DNA from: Ceratobasidium sp. AG-K
Lineage: Eukaryota > Basidiomycota > Agaricomycetes > Cantharellales > Ceratobasidiaceae
Direction: 5' to 3'
DNA: 64,000 nucleotides
NCBI GenBank assembly: GCA_037039685.1
Contig: JAWNGF010000001.1
Span: forward strand, 6,076,001-6,140,000
The notes under the pieces are model-generated. The model was given only the letters and a program-made list of their open reading frames with translations. It had not been told where the DNA came from and made no database searches. A program made the translations under genes and the position numbers. Numbering within the stretch: the first letter of the stretch is position 1; the number at the start of each line of letters is the position of its first letter. Below, piece after piece: positions 12,170-24,151 of the stretch.

Positions 12170-13961
12170 ATGCTCCATTGTCAGAACAACTGGGACAATC
12201 ACCATGACCTTGCCTCACCTACCCCACCAAACTTGAGCAACACTCCAAATGTCTTCTCCCAGCGTAGCGTCACCTTGGATACTACCATTGTCGCCCCACA
12301 CCTCGTCTCAGAATATGAGAGGCAAACTTACTACCAAGGCATCTCTCCCGACCCTCCTGAGCTTCTCTGGTGCTCAGATCTTCTTACAAACCCCTTCCCT
12401 GTCCCCAAGGGTAGATACACTCATCTCCCTACCAAGATTGCCCATGGAGTCTTCAATAAGGCCCTCAGCCTTGTTTGGCACACTCTTGTTCCCAAGATCA
12501 TCCCTTTATTGAAGGAACGCGGCATTCAGTACTCTGCCATCAAGCCAGCTCGTTTCTCCACCCTTGGCGAGGACGGGAAAGACACTCTTGGCCCCATTGT
12601 TCTTTGGATTGCCACCCGTCCCACCACTACTGCTGAGAATGCGCGCGATGCTTCCCCGGCCATTCTCGATATTCTGAAGGCCCATGGAGTCAATGGTGTG
12701 GTAGTTGAATGGTACGTGGGAACAATCGAGAAGCTATTAGCAGGTCCAGCCTTGCTGCGCATTGCCAATGAAACCAACCCTACCCATTATGTCCGTCGCC
12801 TCTTCACTGCTTTGCTCGGCATGCCTATTGCTACAGCGGAGAGGGAGATCGAGGATACCCAGGGTAGCGTCGCATTTTTCTTTCATGAAAACAAGACCAG
12901 CAATGGTGAACCAAGTCCCGTTGTCCTTGGTGTTAGCAACAGCCACATACTCCGCAAGGATACCACCATCTATTATGAATTTAGGGGTGCCGGTGCACCT
13001 TGTCAATACGTTCGACTTGCTGGATCGCGCCGATTCCAGCGCGGTCTTGATGAGATCAAATGTGTCATTGCTACGAACATCACCGAAGCCGGACGCTTGG
13101 CTCAAGATATTGTTAGATTGAAGGAGAAGCCGAAGAGCCAGGACGAGGAGGAGGAGGAGGAGGACCAGCAGGCCTTGGAGACGATGCGGGAGGATTTGGC
13201 CAAACTAGAAAAGAACAAGGTCGCCTTGGAGGAGTTTCACACCCAGGTCATGTCCCAATGGGGTAATATTAAGGACCGAGAAATTGGTTTCGTCGATTGG
13301 GCTCCCAGGATCTCTATCGACGACGTCAATGGTCGCAGATACACCAAGGACGTTGCTACCTTCAAGATTGATGAAGCCAAGTTCAAGGCTCAATTTAAGG
13401 GCAATGTTGTTGACTTAGGTGCACTCGTCTCATCTTTCTCATATCTTGTCTAATTAATAAAAATCACCTTCAGGGAAGAAGTTTACTGCCCACGAACTCA
13501 ACAAAATGTTCTATCCCAAGAATAACAGCAAGACCGTATTCAAGTTCCCCCCTCGTGGCTTGCTCAGGCTTCGTGATTATGTCCCGGCCAACCTCCTGGC
13601 CTCTCCAGACTGTTATGACAGTAATGACGAGCCTTGTCTCATTGTAATGAAGGACGGTAACACCACCGACCTTACCGTGGGACGCTTTGTCGGATTGGAG
13701 GCTTACACCTGTGACGAGTTTGGGATCGAGACCACGGAACTGGCCATATACAACTACAACAAGCAGTCTGGCCCGTTCTCCGCCAAGGGTGACTCAGGCT
13801 CAGCCATCTTCACTGGTGATGGTCGTTTGGTTGGTATCCTCCACTCTGGAATGCCGAAAGGAGCCAGCAACCACGTCACCTTTGCCATGCCTGCCTGGAG
13901 GGTCCTTGAGCATATCAAAGCCCGCTATCCTTATGCCGACTTCTGGCGCACGAGCTTTTAA
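12170..13961 (+). CDS. Uncharacterised trypsin-like (PA-clan) protease-fold protein
   Basis: Two exons (12170-13418 and 13474-13961) give 578 residues; the intron restores G-K-K-F in frame. The C-terminal half reads as a chymotrypsin-like fold. A possible triad is His259 in N-S-H-I-L-R-K-D, Asp394 in Y-T-K-D-V-A-T-F, and Ser524 in K-G-D-S-G-S-A. The G-D-S-G-S motif is the usual serine protease nucleophile site, and G-N-V-V-D-L-G follows the Asp strand. The N-terminal half (residues 1-240) is specific to this protein and may be a separate domain. A Glu-rich coiled stretch lies around residues 325-350. There is no signal peptide, so it should be intracellular. Similar proteins of unknown role occur in Agaricomycetes, as far as I recall. 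The gene lies between the two 300-base direct repeats. Confidence 0.75.
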
Positions 13962-14152
13962 ATGCGAACACAATCGTCAACCAGGCTCTGGAGTCTTTCC
14001 CCTCCCTAACTGTACGTCCCCCTAATTTCTTTTACTACCTTTTATCTGCTCCCTGGTCGTCCAGGTGTAATGATGTTGAGGGAATGCTCAGAGCGTAATG
14101 AAATAATCCCATCCCACAGCTTAAGACAGTCTTTTGGGCTGCTGTATTGATG

Positions 14153-15795
14153 CTAATTGTACTTCCATAATAAAGTGCCGAGATAAACAAAGTGAAACAC
14201 GGTACCAAATTTGAACTTTCTTGCACGCTTTTGACGTGCTAGCTTCATATCCTGTCGAATAGGACTATTTATGAACTGAGAATTTGTTAAGTTTCCAGTT
14301 GAAATACACGGAGCAGGAGAACCCACATTTGCCGAATGGCCTGAACAAGCCGTCGAGGCGGTCGTCGCCGGGCCCTTGGGGGAATGCCGAATCTGGAACA
14401 CCCGAGTCGTAAGAGAATCAGTCCGCCCGACGTGAACTCGGCCAAGTCCTTGGTGAGGGGGCAATTGGGGGGTTGCTTGGAGTGGTCCCACTCGACCAGT
14501 TCTTGCCCCCCAGTCTGCAAACGTCAGCGCGGGGGTACTAGACTAGCCTAGAATACTCACCGACAACGTACTCATCCGGCTGACCGTCTTGCTGACCCGG
14601 AACCGCACTGGATATGGGCGACGTTGGGTTCGAGGTCTCGGCCATGCTCGCTCTCCCAAAACCGGAGCATGCATAGTTCTCGCGACTGTATCCCTCAAGC
14701 ACCAGAGGCTGGCCGTTTCGACGAAGAACGAGTTCATTCGGTGTGGCTCGCGCTCGCTCGGTTCGCGCGGCATCGGTCCGTTTTGGGGAGACCCATCCGG
14801 ATGCATGCGCCTCGGCTCGAGAGCTGGTTGGGATTCTCGCGTCAAGAAGCGCGTTGGGCGGCCTTGTGCTCCGAGGGTGAGGGCGGGGGAGGGGCGGGGT
14901 GCATTTGCGAAGCTTGAGATGGGTGTCGAGCCCGACTCGGAGGGATCGTTCTTGACCGTGTGATCGGTACCAGACTTGATCGTCGTGGTCGGGGTCTGTT
15001 GGGGCCGGCCAAAGAACTGCTTGGCCTTGTGATGTCGGTCTTGTGCGACGATTCGCCCTAGTCCAAGGTAAGTAAAATGAATGGAAAGGGATGTCCGACT
15101 TGCCTCGCTGGGGACGCCCCGCTCGTCCTTGTTCCTATTCACGTCCCAGAGGCCGCGTGTTGTGCGGGCACCATCACTCGGCGAGAGGATCAACGAGGTT
15201 GGACGGTTCTGCCAGATAATCAGTAATTTACCAGTATGAAACAAAGTACTCACTTCAGGCGCGCGCACCCGCAGACGATCCTCGTCGGCGTTCTCCATGA
15301 TCGCACTTGGCGGTCTCGACGACCCAGTCCAGCCCTGCGAGCTGCGCTTGGTCACGAGCCGCTGCTTTTCTGCCTCGCGCTTGATCACCCCAATGGCCTT
15401 TAACGGGCATATGCGTCTCCAAAAGCCGTGATGCCAATCCCATCTTTGAGCGTTGGTCCCTCGAGGCCTTGCAGCATGTCGGGGTCGAGACCAGGGGACG
15501 CAAATCGGAGCGCAGCTGCGAGGGATGGGGCCGGGAGAAGGTGGGGAGAGACTCGGGGATTGGGGCCTCGACAGACAGCGTTGAGTGTTCCGATGGGGGC
15601 GGCACTGGAGACCCGTCCGGACTCTCGAAAGTATTGCGGGGATCATTGGGGCGGGGCGTATGGGTCTTGGTTGGGCTCAGCGGCGAGGCCGCGCGGGGCG
15701 TGTTGGAGCGCAGGGAACTGGTGCGGGCGGTGGGGACCTTCGCAGTCGGGGCGGGCTTTCGATCTGATCACAAGGGCAATATCCCAGACCTTCAT
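14153..15795 (-). pseudogene. Degenerate gene fused to a copy of the GH28 start
   Basis: On the minus strand an ATG at 15795 starts M-K-V-W-D-I-A-L-V, a copy of the polygalacturonase N-terminus, and then leaves that family. Pro/Ser/Thr-rich coding-like sequence of unknown family follows, but it changes frame. Good coding segments are P-I-P-E-S-L-P-T-F-S-R-P, then G-I-T-A-F-G-D-A-Y-A-R, then A-I-G-V-I-K-R-E-A-E-K-Q, and later L-E-G-Y-S-R-E-N-Y-A-C-S-G-F-G. The first two joins would each need one extra base in a homopolymer: the C run at 15527-15534 and the T run near 15399-15405. Introns with GT-AG ends are still visible. The region is more G+C-rich than its neighbours. It is either a decayed gene or has assembly errors at homopolymers. 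I do not recognise the family. Confidence 0.6.
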
Positions 15796-16093
15796 GATGC
15801 TCGATTTTGGAGGCAGGGTGTATGATCTGCTCCCAAGACGCGTTGGTCTTTATATCTTCCAAGTGCGAGTGACAAGACCGGCCCGTCTATGAAATGGTTC
15901 CATTACGGCGGCGTACACCGGCCATTTAGGCTTCAAGAGTCACATTGGGCGTGTACGAGAGGGTTCGATGCGAAGTCGTCGAAGTCAGGTGACGTTCGTT
16001 AGCTCACGTGATAACTTTGATCGCGGACCAGTGAGCAACTGTGGCGACGTGATCTACAACGCGCCTCGGCTTGGATTCTGTGTGTATCTTACG
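15780..16093. repeat. Direct repeat, copy B (GH28 start plus promoter)
   Basis: Second copy of the 11571-11870 sequence, same orientation, about 4.2 kb away. Towards lower coordinates the match stops about nine codons into the polygalacturonase frame, near GTGATCAG, which also looks like an intron acceptor. Towards higher coordinates it stops about 20 bases before the NBS1 start codon. Confidence 0.9.
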
Positions 16094-16114
16094 GTCTTAT
16101 TGCTAAAGGCTTCT

Positions 16115-19100
16115 ATGTGGGTGGCTTCTGGTCAATTTGATGGGATACAAGATGGAGTCAGTAAGTGGTGCAGACTTGCGTAATCTACATACACTAACGC
16201 TCAATTAAGAGGAGAAACTGTTGAAGCCTGGCAGGACATACACGATTGGGCGTGCCAAAGCCGGACAATCACAAGATGCCCGACTCAATATCGACAACAA
16301 GGCAATCAGTCATGAGCACGTTGACCTTATTGTTGGACCGTATGAGATCGACGATGTGGTATGTTACACTGGCTGCAGCATGCAATTGGCAAGTTACCTT
16401 AGCCGTCCCAGTCAGATTCACAAGCAAAACCCAGTTTACAACTCGTGGTAAAGCGCGAGAAGGATATTTGGGTTGGCACATCAACTCAGCGCGTAGGAAA
16501 GGGTGTATTGTACGATTTGGATGCCGGTATTGAGATTGGGTTGACAAACAAAGTATCAGTATAGTAAGTACACCAATCGATTCGTTACACATACGTCAAC
16601 TGAGGTTATAATAGTGTACTCTGGAGGCCGGTAGTCGTGGTAAACGCAGATAACAGGATCAAGAAAGAGCGAATGCGGGAAGTTGCGCTCGAAGCCGCTA
16701 AGCTCGGTACGTTTCGGAATGATGATTGTCCATGTTAACTGACTTGGTTTGCCCATTTAGGGGTCACTGTCTCAAAAACATGGCGGGATACTGCTACCCA
16801 TTTCGTCACACCATCTATTAACATGTCTCGGCGTGCACTTCACTCGCTTATGCTTGGGGTTTCGCTCGTAGATGTCAAGTGGCTCGAGGAACTTTTTCGT
16901 CGTGGCAACGAGTTGTCCACGGAGTCTGGGCCCGACGAGCGCGGTGTTGTGGCGCTGGAATCCCACTTTGTGCTCCCTAGCGAACAAGAATTCCGCCCAC
17001 AACTAGCCAACTCGGACGAGGATGACGAGGATATTACCGGATGGCCTGTTGAGCTATGGGACGCTGACCCACGCAGGAAGACCATTTGGAGTGGATTACA
17101 GTTTCACTTCTTCTGCGACGATACCGTACGTGGTCATTGCCTTGTTGGAGCCGGCCTTGCTGACCCTCTTTAGGCGCCAACTGAATGGACAGACCAGGTC
17201 CAGTTGGGAGGAGGCACCTTCAAATCTCATAATTTCAATCCTGAGTTTGCTGGCGAGACCATTACAACCACTGAAGAGGCGAATGCACTTTTCCGAAGCA
17301 TTCGTTTAGGGGCAGGGAAACTGGGCCAAGTCCCAGGCATGAAAACGCCTGTAGTCATTGTGGTAAAACCATCTGAGCTCATTGGCGTACTTGGAAAACC
17401 TACATGGAAGATGTACCAGGATGGTATGCGCAAGTGAGTTCCTTACTAGCTGCCCACGGTTCTTGTATGCTAACCTTCGCGCCAGCAACGGGTTCAAACA
17501 CATACTTCCAAAGGATATGACTTTGGCCGCTCTAAAGATGGATACTACGTTGATTGATTGTGGATTGGAGCAGTCTGAAGTACCATGTTTCGGGGCACCG
17601 GCGAAGCGAAAGGGTAAGCTCTGCGAGTTTCATATCCTAAAGTAAAGTTACTAATACAGCAGTGAAGCAATAACTCCCGGGTCTTCACTTCCTGACTTTG
17701 TTCCTCCAAGTCATACCGGGGACCTATCCACAACCGGAACTACATCCGTGATAGCCTCTTCTGCATTGGATGGACCACCCTCCGTTGTGCCTTCTGAATC
17801 CGTGCCGGAAGTGCGCCGGCCACGGCCTCTCAAAAAGCTTCGTGCACAGTCCCGCGAGCCTACAGCGACACCTCTGGCCCTTCAATCTGCTGCTCCAGGG
17901 TCGCCACGAGAAATTCGCGATGAAGAGAAACAAACAGCCGCTACAGAAGCTACGCGCCCTAGGGTATGCGGTTAAGCAACAAGTACGAGCTCAGAGCCTT
18001 GCTAATGCCTTGATATCATCTCATAGTTGCTTAAACGTCGGGTGAAAACATCCACTGTTGCTGAAGTTCTTGGCTTGGACGATTCTAATGCTTCTATTAA
18101 CCCCGAGGTCTTGCCTCTCCCTGCACGAGCGCCCACAAAAGCACTTGTAGCTGCTCCAACAAAGCAAGTGACGGAGGACGTGGAGGATGTGGATTTACCA
18201 CCCCCAAAACCAACGCCAGAGACAAATCCAGTATGTCCAATGATATGTAACATATTTATAGATTGGGCCAGCGCTCATGCGTATATAGCCTACCTCCCGG
18301 ACGAATCGTCTGAAGAGACGAGCGGATGTTTTGGCGGAGCGTGGTACAATCGCTCCTGCTCCCATGGAGATCGACATTCCGGAGCAGCCCGCCCTCAAAC
18401 GATACCGACAGCTGTTTGAAGGTACTGGGAGAGCAGCTATATCCTTGGATCCTATCGGTGAAAGCTCTACAACGACAGCTCCCGCTGCGATGCTTGCACC
18501 CGCGGACACTAATCGAAAACGTAAATCTGCGGACCGAGACGAGGACAATGTGGATATAGAGGATGATACTCGTCTAAAGCGGCGCGTAACAAGCCCTACT
18601 ATGTCTCAGCAGTCCGATCCGGGTCCAAATTCTGCATACACTGAACCGAACTTGGGGTCTCAATCCCCTCGACATCTTCGAATAACTCAGCCCAGTCAGA
18701 CACATACACGGAATGTTGCCCCCCGAGGCGCGGTTCCGGGAGCTCCTGACAGGGACGGTGCATTGCTGGATGCTTTGGCTCAACGTAAAAAGGGAGAACA
18801 GATCCCCTCTACCTCGGAGAACACCCAACGCAAGACCAAGGGAACGAAGAGCGCCGCCATCGACAAAGAGTTCTCAAACATGCGCATTGCCGAAGCAAAT
18901 GAACAAGAAGAGGCGTCACGTCGGCGTGCTGAAGAAATGCGGATATGGGAGGAATGCGAACGGGACGTCAACGTGCGAGGGAATTTCATGGTCGTCGAGC
19001 TCGTAGACCTCGTGAGACGCAACCGCGGAGCAGCAACGCGTAGTATCAACCCTGCCTGGGAGGGTAGACCTGATTTCAAGAAGTTTAAGAAAGTAGGTCC

Positions 19101-19957
19101 CTCGATCCTTATATACAATGGAAAGCTAAAGCGAAACACAATCATAGAAGATTGTTGGGCCCAGAGGCGCTCGCGTGTCGGTGTACGCCAACGATGATGA
19201 AAAGCTGGATTATGGCATGGGGGATAGTAAGTTCTAAATATACAATTATCTTCGGTTATTCAGAAATCTTCTAGATTACTGGGAGCAAAAGGCAGCGCTT
19301 GCTGAGATACGCGGTTCCAGCGGCACCCCCCAAATCAGGCCCCGTATTCAAGACGATGATTCAGATACGCCAGTACCGCAGACTGGCAAATCCATACGCA
19401 CCCGAACGACGCAATCTACCACAGGGGGCAATAAAAGTGTCCCAGAAGCAAAGCCAAAGCCAAAAACAAAGTCCAAACGTATCGCGGTCGATTCAAGCGA
19501 TGATTCGGAAGAGGACCACTTGAGTCGACTTGGTGTCGACTCGAATACTAGAAATGCCAAACACCGGTCAGTTACGGGCTCCGCACTCAAGACGAACCTT
19601 GCGGACTTTGGTATACGCAACGATGATTCAGATTCCGGTAACGAAGGCAGGTCCAGGCAGGACGGTACACGTAGAGGTGACGGCAAGTTTGAGAGCTCGG
19701 GTCGGACTGGAGATGAAGACGCCGTTAGCGATATGGTTGGACCAGAATCCTCCCAAGTTACGCACGTCAGTGCCCTCAGCCATATGTCAAGCCTCGGTGG
19801 CGCTAGTCTAGGTATACGCAAACCGGTGTTGCCTAACGCATCGGCAAATAAACCTACTAGGTTAACCAAAAAGGTTGTGGTCGTTGACAGCGATTCGGAT
19901 GGGGGTGGCTTCAAGGGGTTTGGCACAAAGGGGCGGAAGAGGGGCGCTGCATTGTAA
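16115..19957 (+). CDS. NBS1: NBS1/nibrin-like DNA repair protein (FHA-BRCT)
   Basis: Regulatory subunit of the Mre11-Rad50-Nbs1 complex, which senses DNA double-strand breaks in the nucleus. The start at 16115 (M-W) matches the family, and an intron after 16160 joins to K-E-K-L-L-K-P-G. The FHA domain shows G-R-A-K-A-G and S-H-E-H. A BRCT region follows with G-V-T-V-S-K-T-W, V-D-V-K-W-L-E-E-L-F, and a second BRCT through 17170-17560. After a long disordered, charged linker comes the Mre11-binding motif R-P-D-F-K-K-F-K-K-K-I-V; its end depends on splicing out about 19092-19149, which also removes a false stop. The last exon ends in an acidic patch D-S-D-S-D followed by F-K-G-F, similar to the Tel1/ATM-docking tail of Nbs1. 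Many introns are short; exact exon ends are only partly checked. Confidence 0.88.
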
Positions 19958-20004
19958 TTTATATTCTGTGCATAACATATCTATTGTGGAATACATGTAT
20001 GGTT

Positions 20005-21332
20005 TTAATCAGACTGTGTGTCCTCAGAGATTATTGGCCACCATGCGGGACGTTTGGGATGCACTATCCAGGCATTTGGCCCCGTATTCCCCATCAAAGT
20101 GAAGTTCATCACTAGGTCACCTCGCTCCACCCCTTCAACGTGCTCTAGACGAAGGAGCGCAAGGCCTACCCCATACACGTTGCTCAACAAAGTCCCAGTG
20201 CCTCGGGGCCTAGTTGGTCGACTTGAAGTGTCCGAGGACGAGCTAGCGAGACGCTCGGCTTGAATAGCAGTATGGACCGGGAGAGGGGTAACCGAAACGT
20301 CAGGTTCCAAGGGACTCCCCAGGCTCTTTTGAGATGGCGCCAGAGTGAGCGAAACTGGCATGACTCGCTTTCGAAGCACACCCGTATGATAGGTGCGAAC
20401 CGTTAGTTCTTGACCCACGTAGCAACCCTTGCGGAAATCGACTACGTATGTCCGAGTTAAGCGTCAAGCCCAGTCAAGAGATACAGTACCTACGCCCGCC
20501 CATTAGGTCCATATTGGAGTCCATTGGAAACGCATTCTGAGGTAGAATATCGTCACGGCCTTCCGGTACACCGTGTAAAATGCGGTGAAGAGTGTATTGA
20601 TCCTCGTTCTGTGCAGTATCGAAGGATAGGCTCGCTACCAACTCATAAGAGTTTATTGGTGTGACCGCCGTACGCATTTACTCACGTTTGTCTCCTACCC
20701 GCACCAACACTCTATCACCCATACCGGGAGCTCGTATATCCTTTGTTCCAATTGACCCCGGAGCATATTCAGCACTCAGGTGATATTCGTGGTCCGCGTA
20801 GAGCGGTTCCATCGTACCACTTCGACCTGAACGCCATTCTCTGGTAGGGGCAGTCACTTGATGGGATGCAGGGTCCCAGATACTCCATACTTTCCACTCG
20901 TCGGAAGCATCACGTACGCGAACTTTAGAACGTAGGATGTGTCGTTTCAAGAGGGAGATCAGTGGGCTTGCATCTGAAGAACGGCTATCATAGTCAATAA
21001 GGTAGCCTGGCCGCCCATCTGTGTCATATGGATAAACGAAGACGTCGTAAAGAACTCGTCCCTGGACAACTGGCGTGGTCATTTGACTTCATGTAGACCG
21101 AGACAAGCTTACTTACCTGTGGCGATAGGAACGCTGTGTAGAATGGGTGGTCTCTAACGCTTGAAGCCACAATACCATTTAGGAATACCTTGGCGTCGGT
21201 CCCCGACACAGACAGCACGCCGCGGTTTGATAACTGAGTGCCTAGTCTTGATGAGGTTGTGATTGAGTTAAACCGACGTCCGAGCATAAATAAACCAAGT
21301 TGAGTACGCCGACATGATGCAACTGCGTACAT
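20005..21332 (-). CDS. IBA57: IBA57/CAF17-type mitochondrial iron-sulfur assembly factor
   Basis: Folate-binding GcvT/YgfZ-like protein needed for maturation of mitochondrial [4Fe-4S] proteins. I chose the Met at 21332: it opens a basic, Ser/Thr-rich presequence (C-R-R-T-Q-L...R-R-F-N-S) followed by the conserved start of the fold, [18 protein letters not shown]. The family signature [10 protein letters not shown] is present and is joined as M-G-G-L-D-F-R across an intron near 20430-20490. Three or four introns split the gene. The C-terminal barrel covers the last 130 residues. The length of roughly 360 residues is normal for fungi. The gene is convergent with NBS1, with 47 bases between the two stop codons. 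Confidence 0.88.
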
Positions 21333-21729
21333 CGTGTCGTCGAGAATTATGCAACGTTCACATGAGCAGATTCGCATTTGTTGAATGGAGCTGTAAAGCA
21401 CCATGACTGAACTGAGTTTCTCCGGTTCGACTTATTCCCACCTCAATACATTCGATGTTTCTCTTGGTATTAGGCTCATCTCTGAGCCACGCGTATTGAT
21501 CCTTAGTATCCCCATTTATACAGATTCGCGCCGGGCGAAACCCCAAACGGGGTAATACGCGCCTTGTCTTCCCGCGCGTGACCGCGCTCACATATCGAGA
21601 TGAACGAACGACAGACGGCGTCCAACAGCTTGTCCCTGCCAGCGAAGGTATAAAATGTGATTGGCAATCTAGCTTCAGTCTCCAGAGTTCCCCAAACTCT
21701 TCCCCACTTCCCCGCGTTGAGATCAAGCC
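21333..21729. other. Divergent promoter region between IBA57 and the xylanase
   Basis: About 400 bases between two divergent start codons. Apart from the TATA-like box near the xylanase I see no distinct element. Short antisense frames here have no family resemblance. Confidence 0.5.
21649..21655 (+). promoter_or_regulatory. TATA box of the xylanase gene
   Basis: TATAAAA, 75 bases before the GH10 start codon at 21730. This spacing is like that of the other secreted wall-enzyme genes in the window. Confidence 0.5.
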
Positions 21730-23005
<1,276 letters not shown>

Positions 23006-23290
23006 GGGAAGCGGGAAACGGGAAACGCGCGATAATAGTTTAGTACCATCGTAGTAACTGTGTAAATGTCGAGTAGCACATCGATCCAACTCACTACTAC
23101 ACCAAACGACTTCGAACAGCGATATAATATAATAAATAAGTACACGGCAGTACAGGCGACGAATTACAGTGCCGGAAGCTTGGTATATGTAAAGGGGGAG
23201 TGTCAACGACAGACATTGCGCTCAGAGGTACTACATGATTACCACCATGTTAGCGTGGACGCGTTGCACGTGCCAGTCAACATACGCAGA

Positions 23291-23830
23291 TCAACTCGAC
23301 TCGTCATCATCGCCGGCCTCCTCATCCTCAGCTTCGCTCGAGGGAGCAGCAGCCGCCTTTTTAGTGGCCCGCTTCTTCTTGGGGGCAGCCTCGGTCTTCT
23401 CCGCCTTTTCCTTCTTGGCCCTTGGCTTGGTCTCACGAACTTGTCCCTTGTTGGGCTAAATAGCAATCGCATGTGAGCTCGCCCGCGAGAAACGCATTGA
23501 CAGATTGGTTACTTACGTTCTGATCCGAGTCTTTCCACTCCAGGGCTACATTTTTGAATGCTTCCTTGTGGGTAACTTCAGGGTTCTGAAGGTGGAGTCA
23601 ACATGAGTTCGGCAGACAACGCGACGTCGCGGCTTATCGTACCTCTGCCTTGTACGCGGGCAAGCGCTCCTTCATGAACAACTGATATTGTGAAGGAGTC
23701 TTCTCCTTGGCCTCTGTGACAGATTGTTTGTCAGCGATATCAATGGAGCGAATGTATGCGGTTACCAACCTTTGGGCTCCTTAGGCTCCTTAGCCGCCTT
23801 GGTGGTCTTGGTAGTCGCGGCCTTGGGCAT
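23291..23830 (-). CDS. Small HMG/YABBY-like nuclear protein
   Basis: Likely chromatin-associated DNA-binding protein. Four short exons encode about 120 residues. The N-terminus is Lys/Thr/Ala-rich. The core reads P-S-Q-Y-Q-L-F-M-K-E-R-L-P, then N-P-E-V-T-H-K-E-A-F-K-N-V-A and L-E-W-K-D-S. That pattern (Y/F-x-x-F-M-K, P-x-x-x-H-K-E-A-F, A-x-x-W) is the fungal YABBY-like form of an HMG box. The tail is highly basic, with a K-K-K-R nuclear signal, and ends in an acidic stretch E-D-E-E-A-G-D-D-D-E. Introns lie near 23712-23769, 23588-23641 and 23457-23517. It is convergent with the xylanase gene. Confidence 0.75.
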
Positions 23831-24151
23831 GATGAAAGCTTAAAGAGCTACTTGGGAGGGAGCGAAAACGCAAGTGAGGGGAGAGGAATGTGGTAGAAAA
23901 GAGGCGTTGAGAGACTGGTGTGTTGCTAGTGGCAGGTTTCTTATAGGGCTCCGGACTCCGGCTCCAAAACATGAGCACGTGACACAATCGGAGGTAGTCA
24001 CGTGTTTGCAATCAACGCTGTCATTCGGTTTTTGAAACTAAAACCAGCTGCCGCCCCGTCGATGTGTCCATCCTAAAGACAAATAACTGCACATTACTTC
24101 CGGAACTGCTAATAGGGCAAATGGTATAACACGCGATAACTGTATCATGCA
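23831..24151. other. Intergenic region
   Basis: About 320 bases between the HMG-like gene start and the 3' end of the Myb gene. It should hold the promoter of the former. I see no other feature. Confidence 0.4.

Noticed and set aside
14543..15646. A 367-codon open frame on the minus strand as one intact gene
   Set aside because: Its translation switches between natural-looking and unnatural segments, and better coding sequence continues in other frames. High G+C makes long chance frames common. I treat the region as a broken gene.
11571..16093. Transposon with long terminal repeats
   Set aside because: The direct repeats contain a host gene start and promoter, no reverse transcriptase, integrase or transposase is seen between them, and there are no terminal TG...CA ends.
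19092..19200. Early stop in NBS1 as a truncation
   Set aside because: Removing a GT-AG intron at about 19092-19149 gives K-K-F-K-K-K-I-V and an open frame through the next exons, so the stop is intronic.
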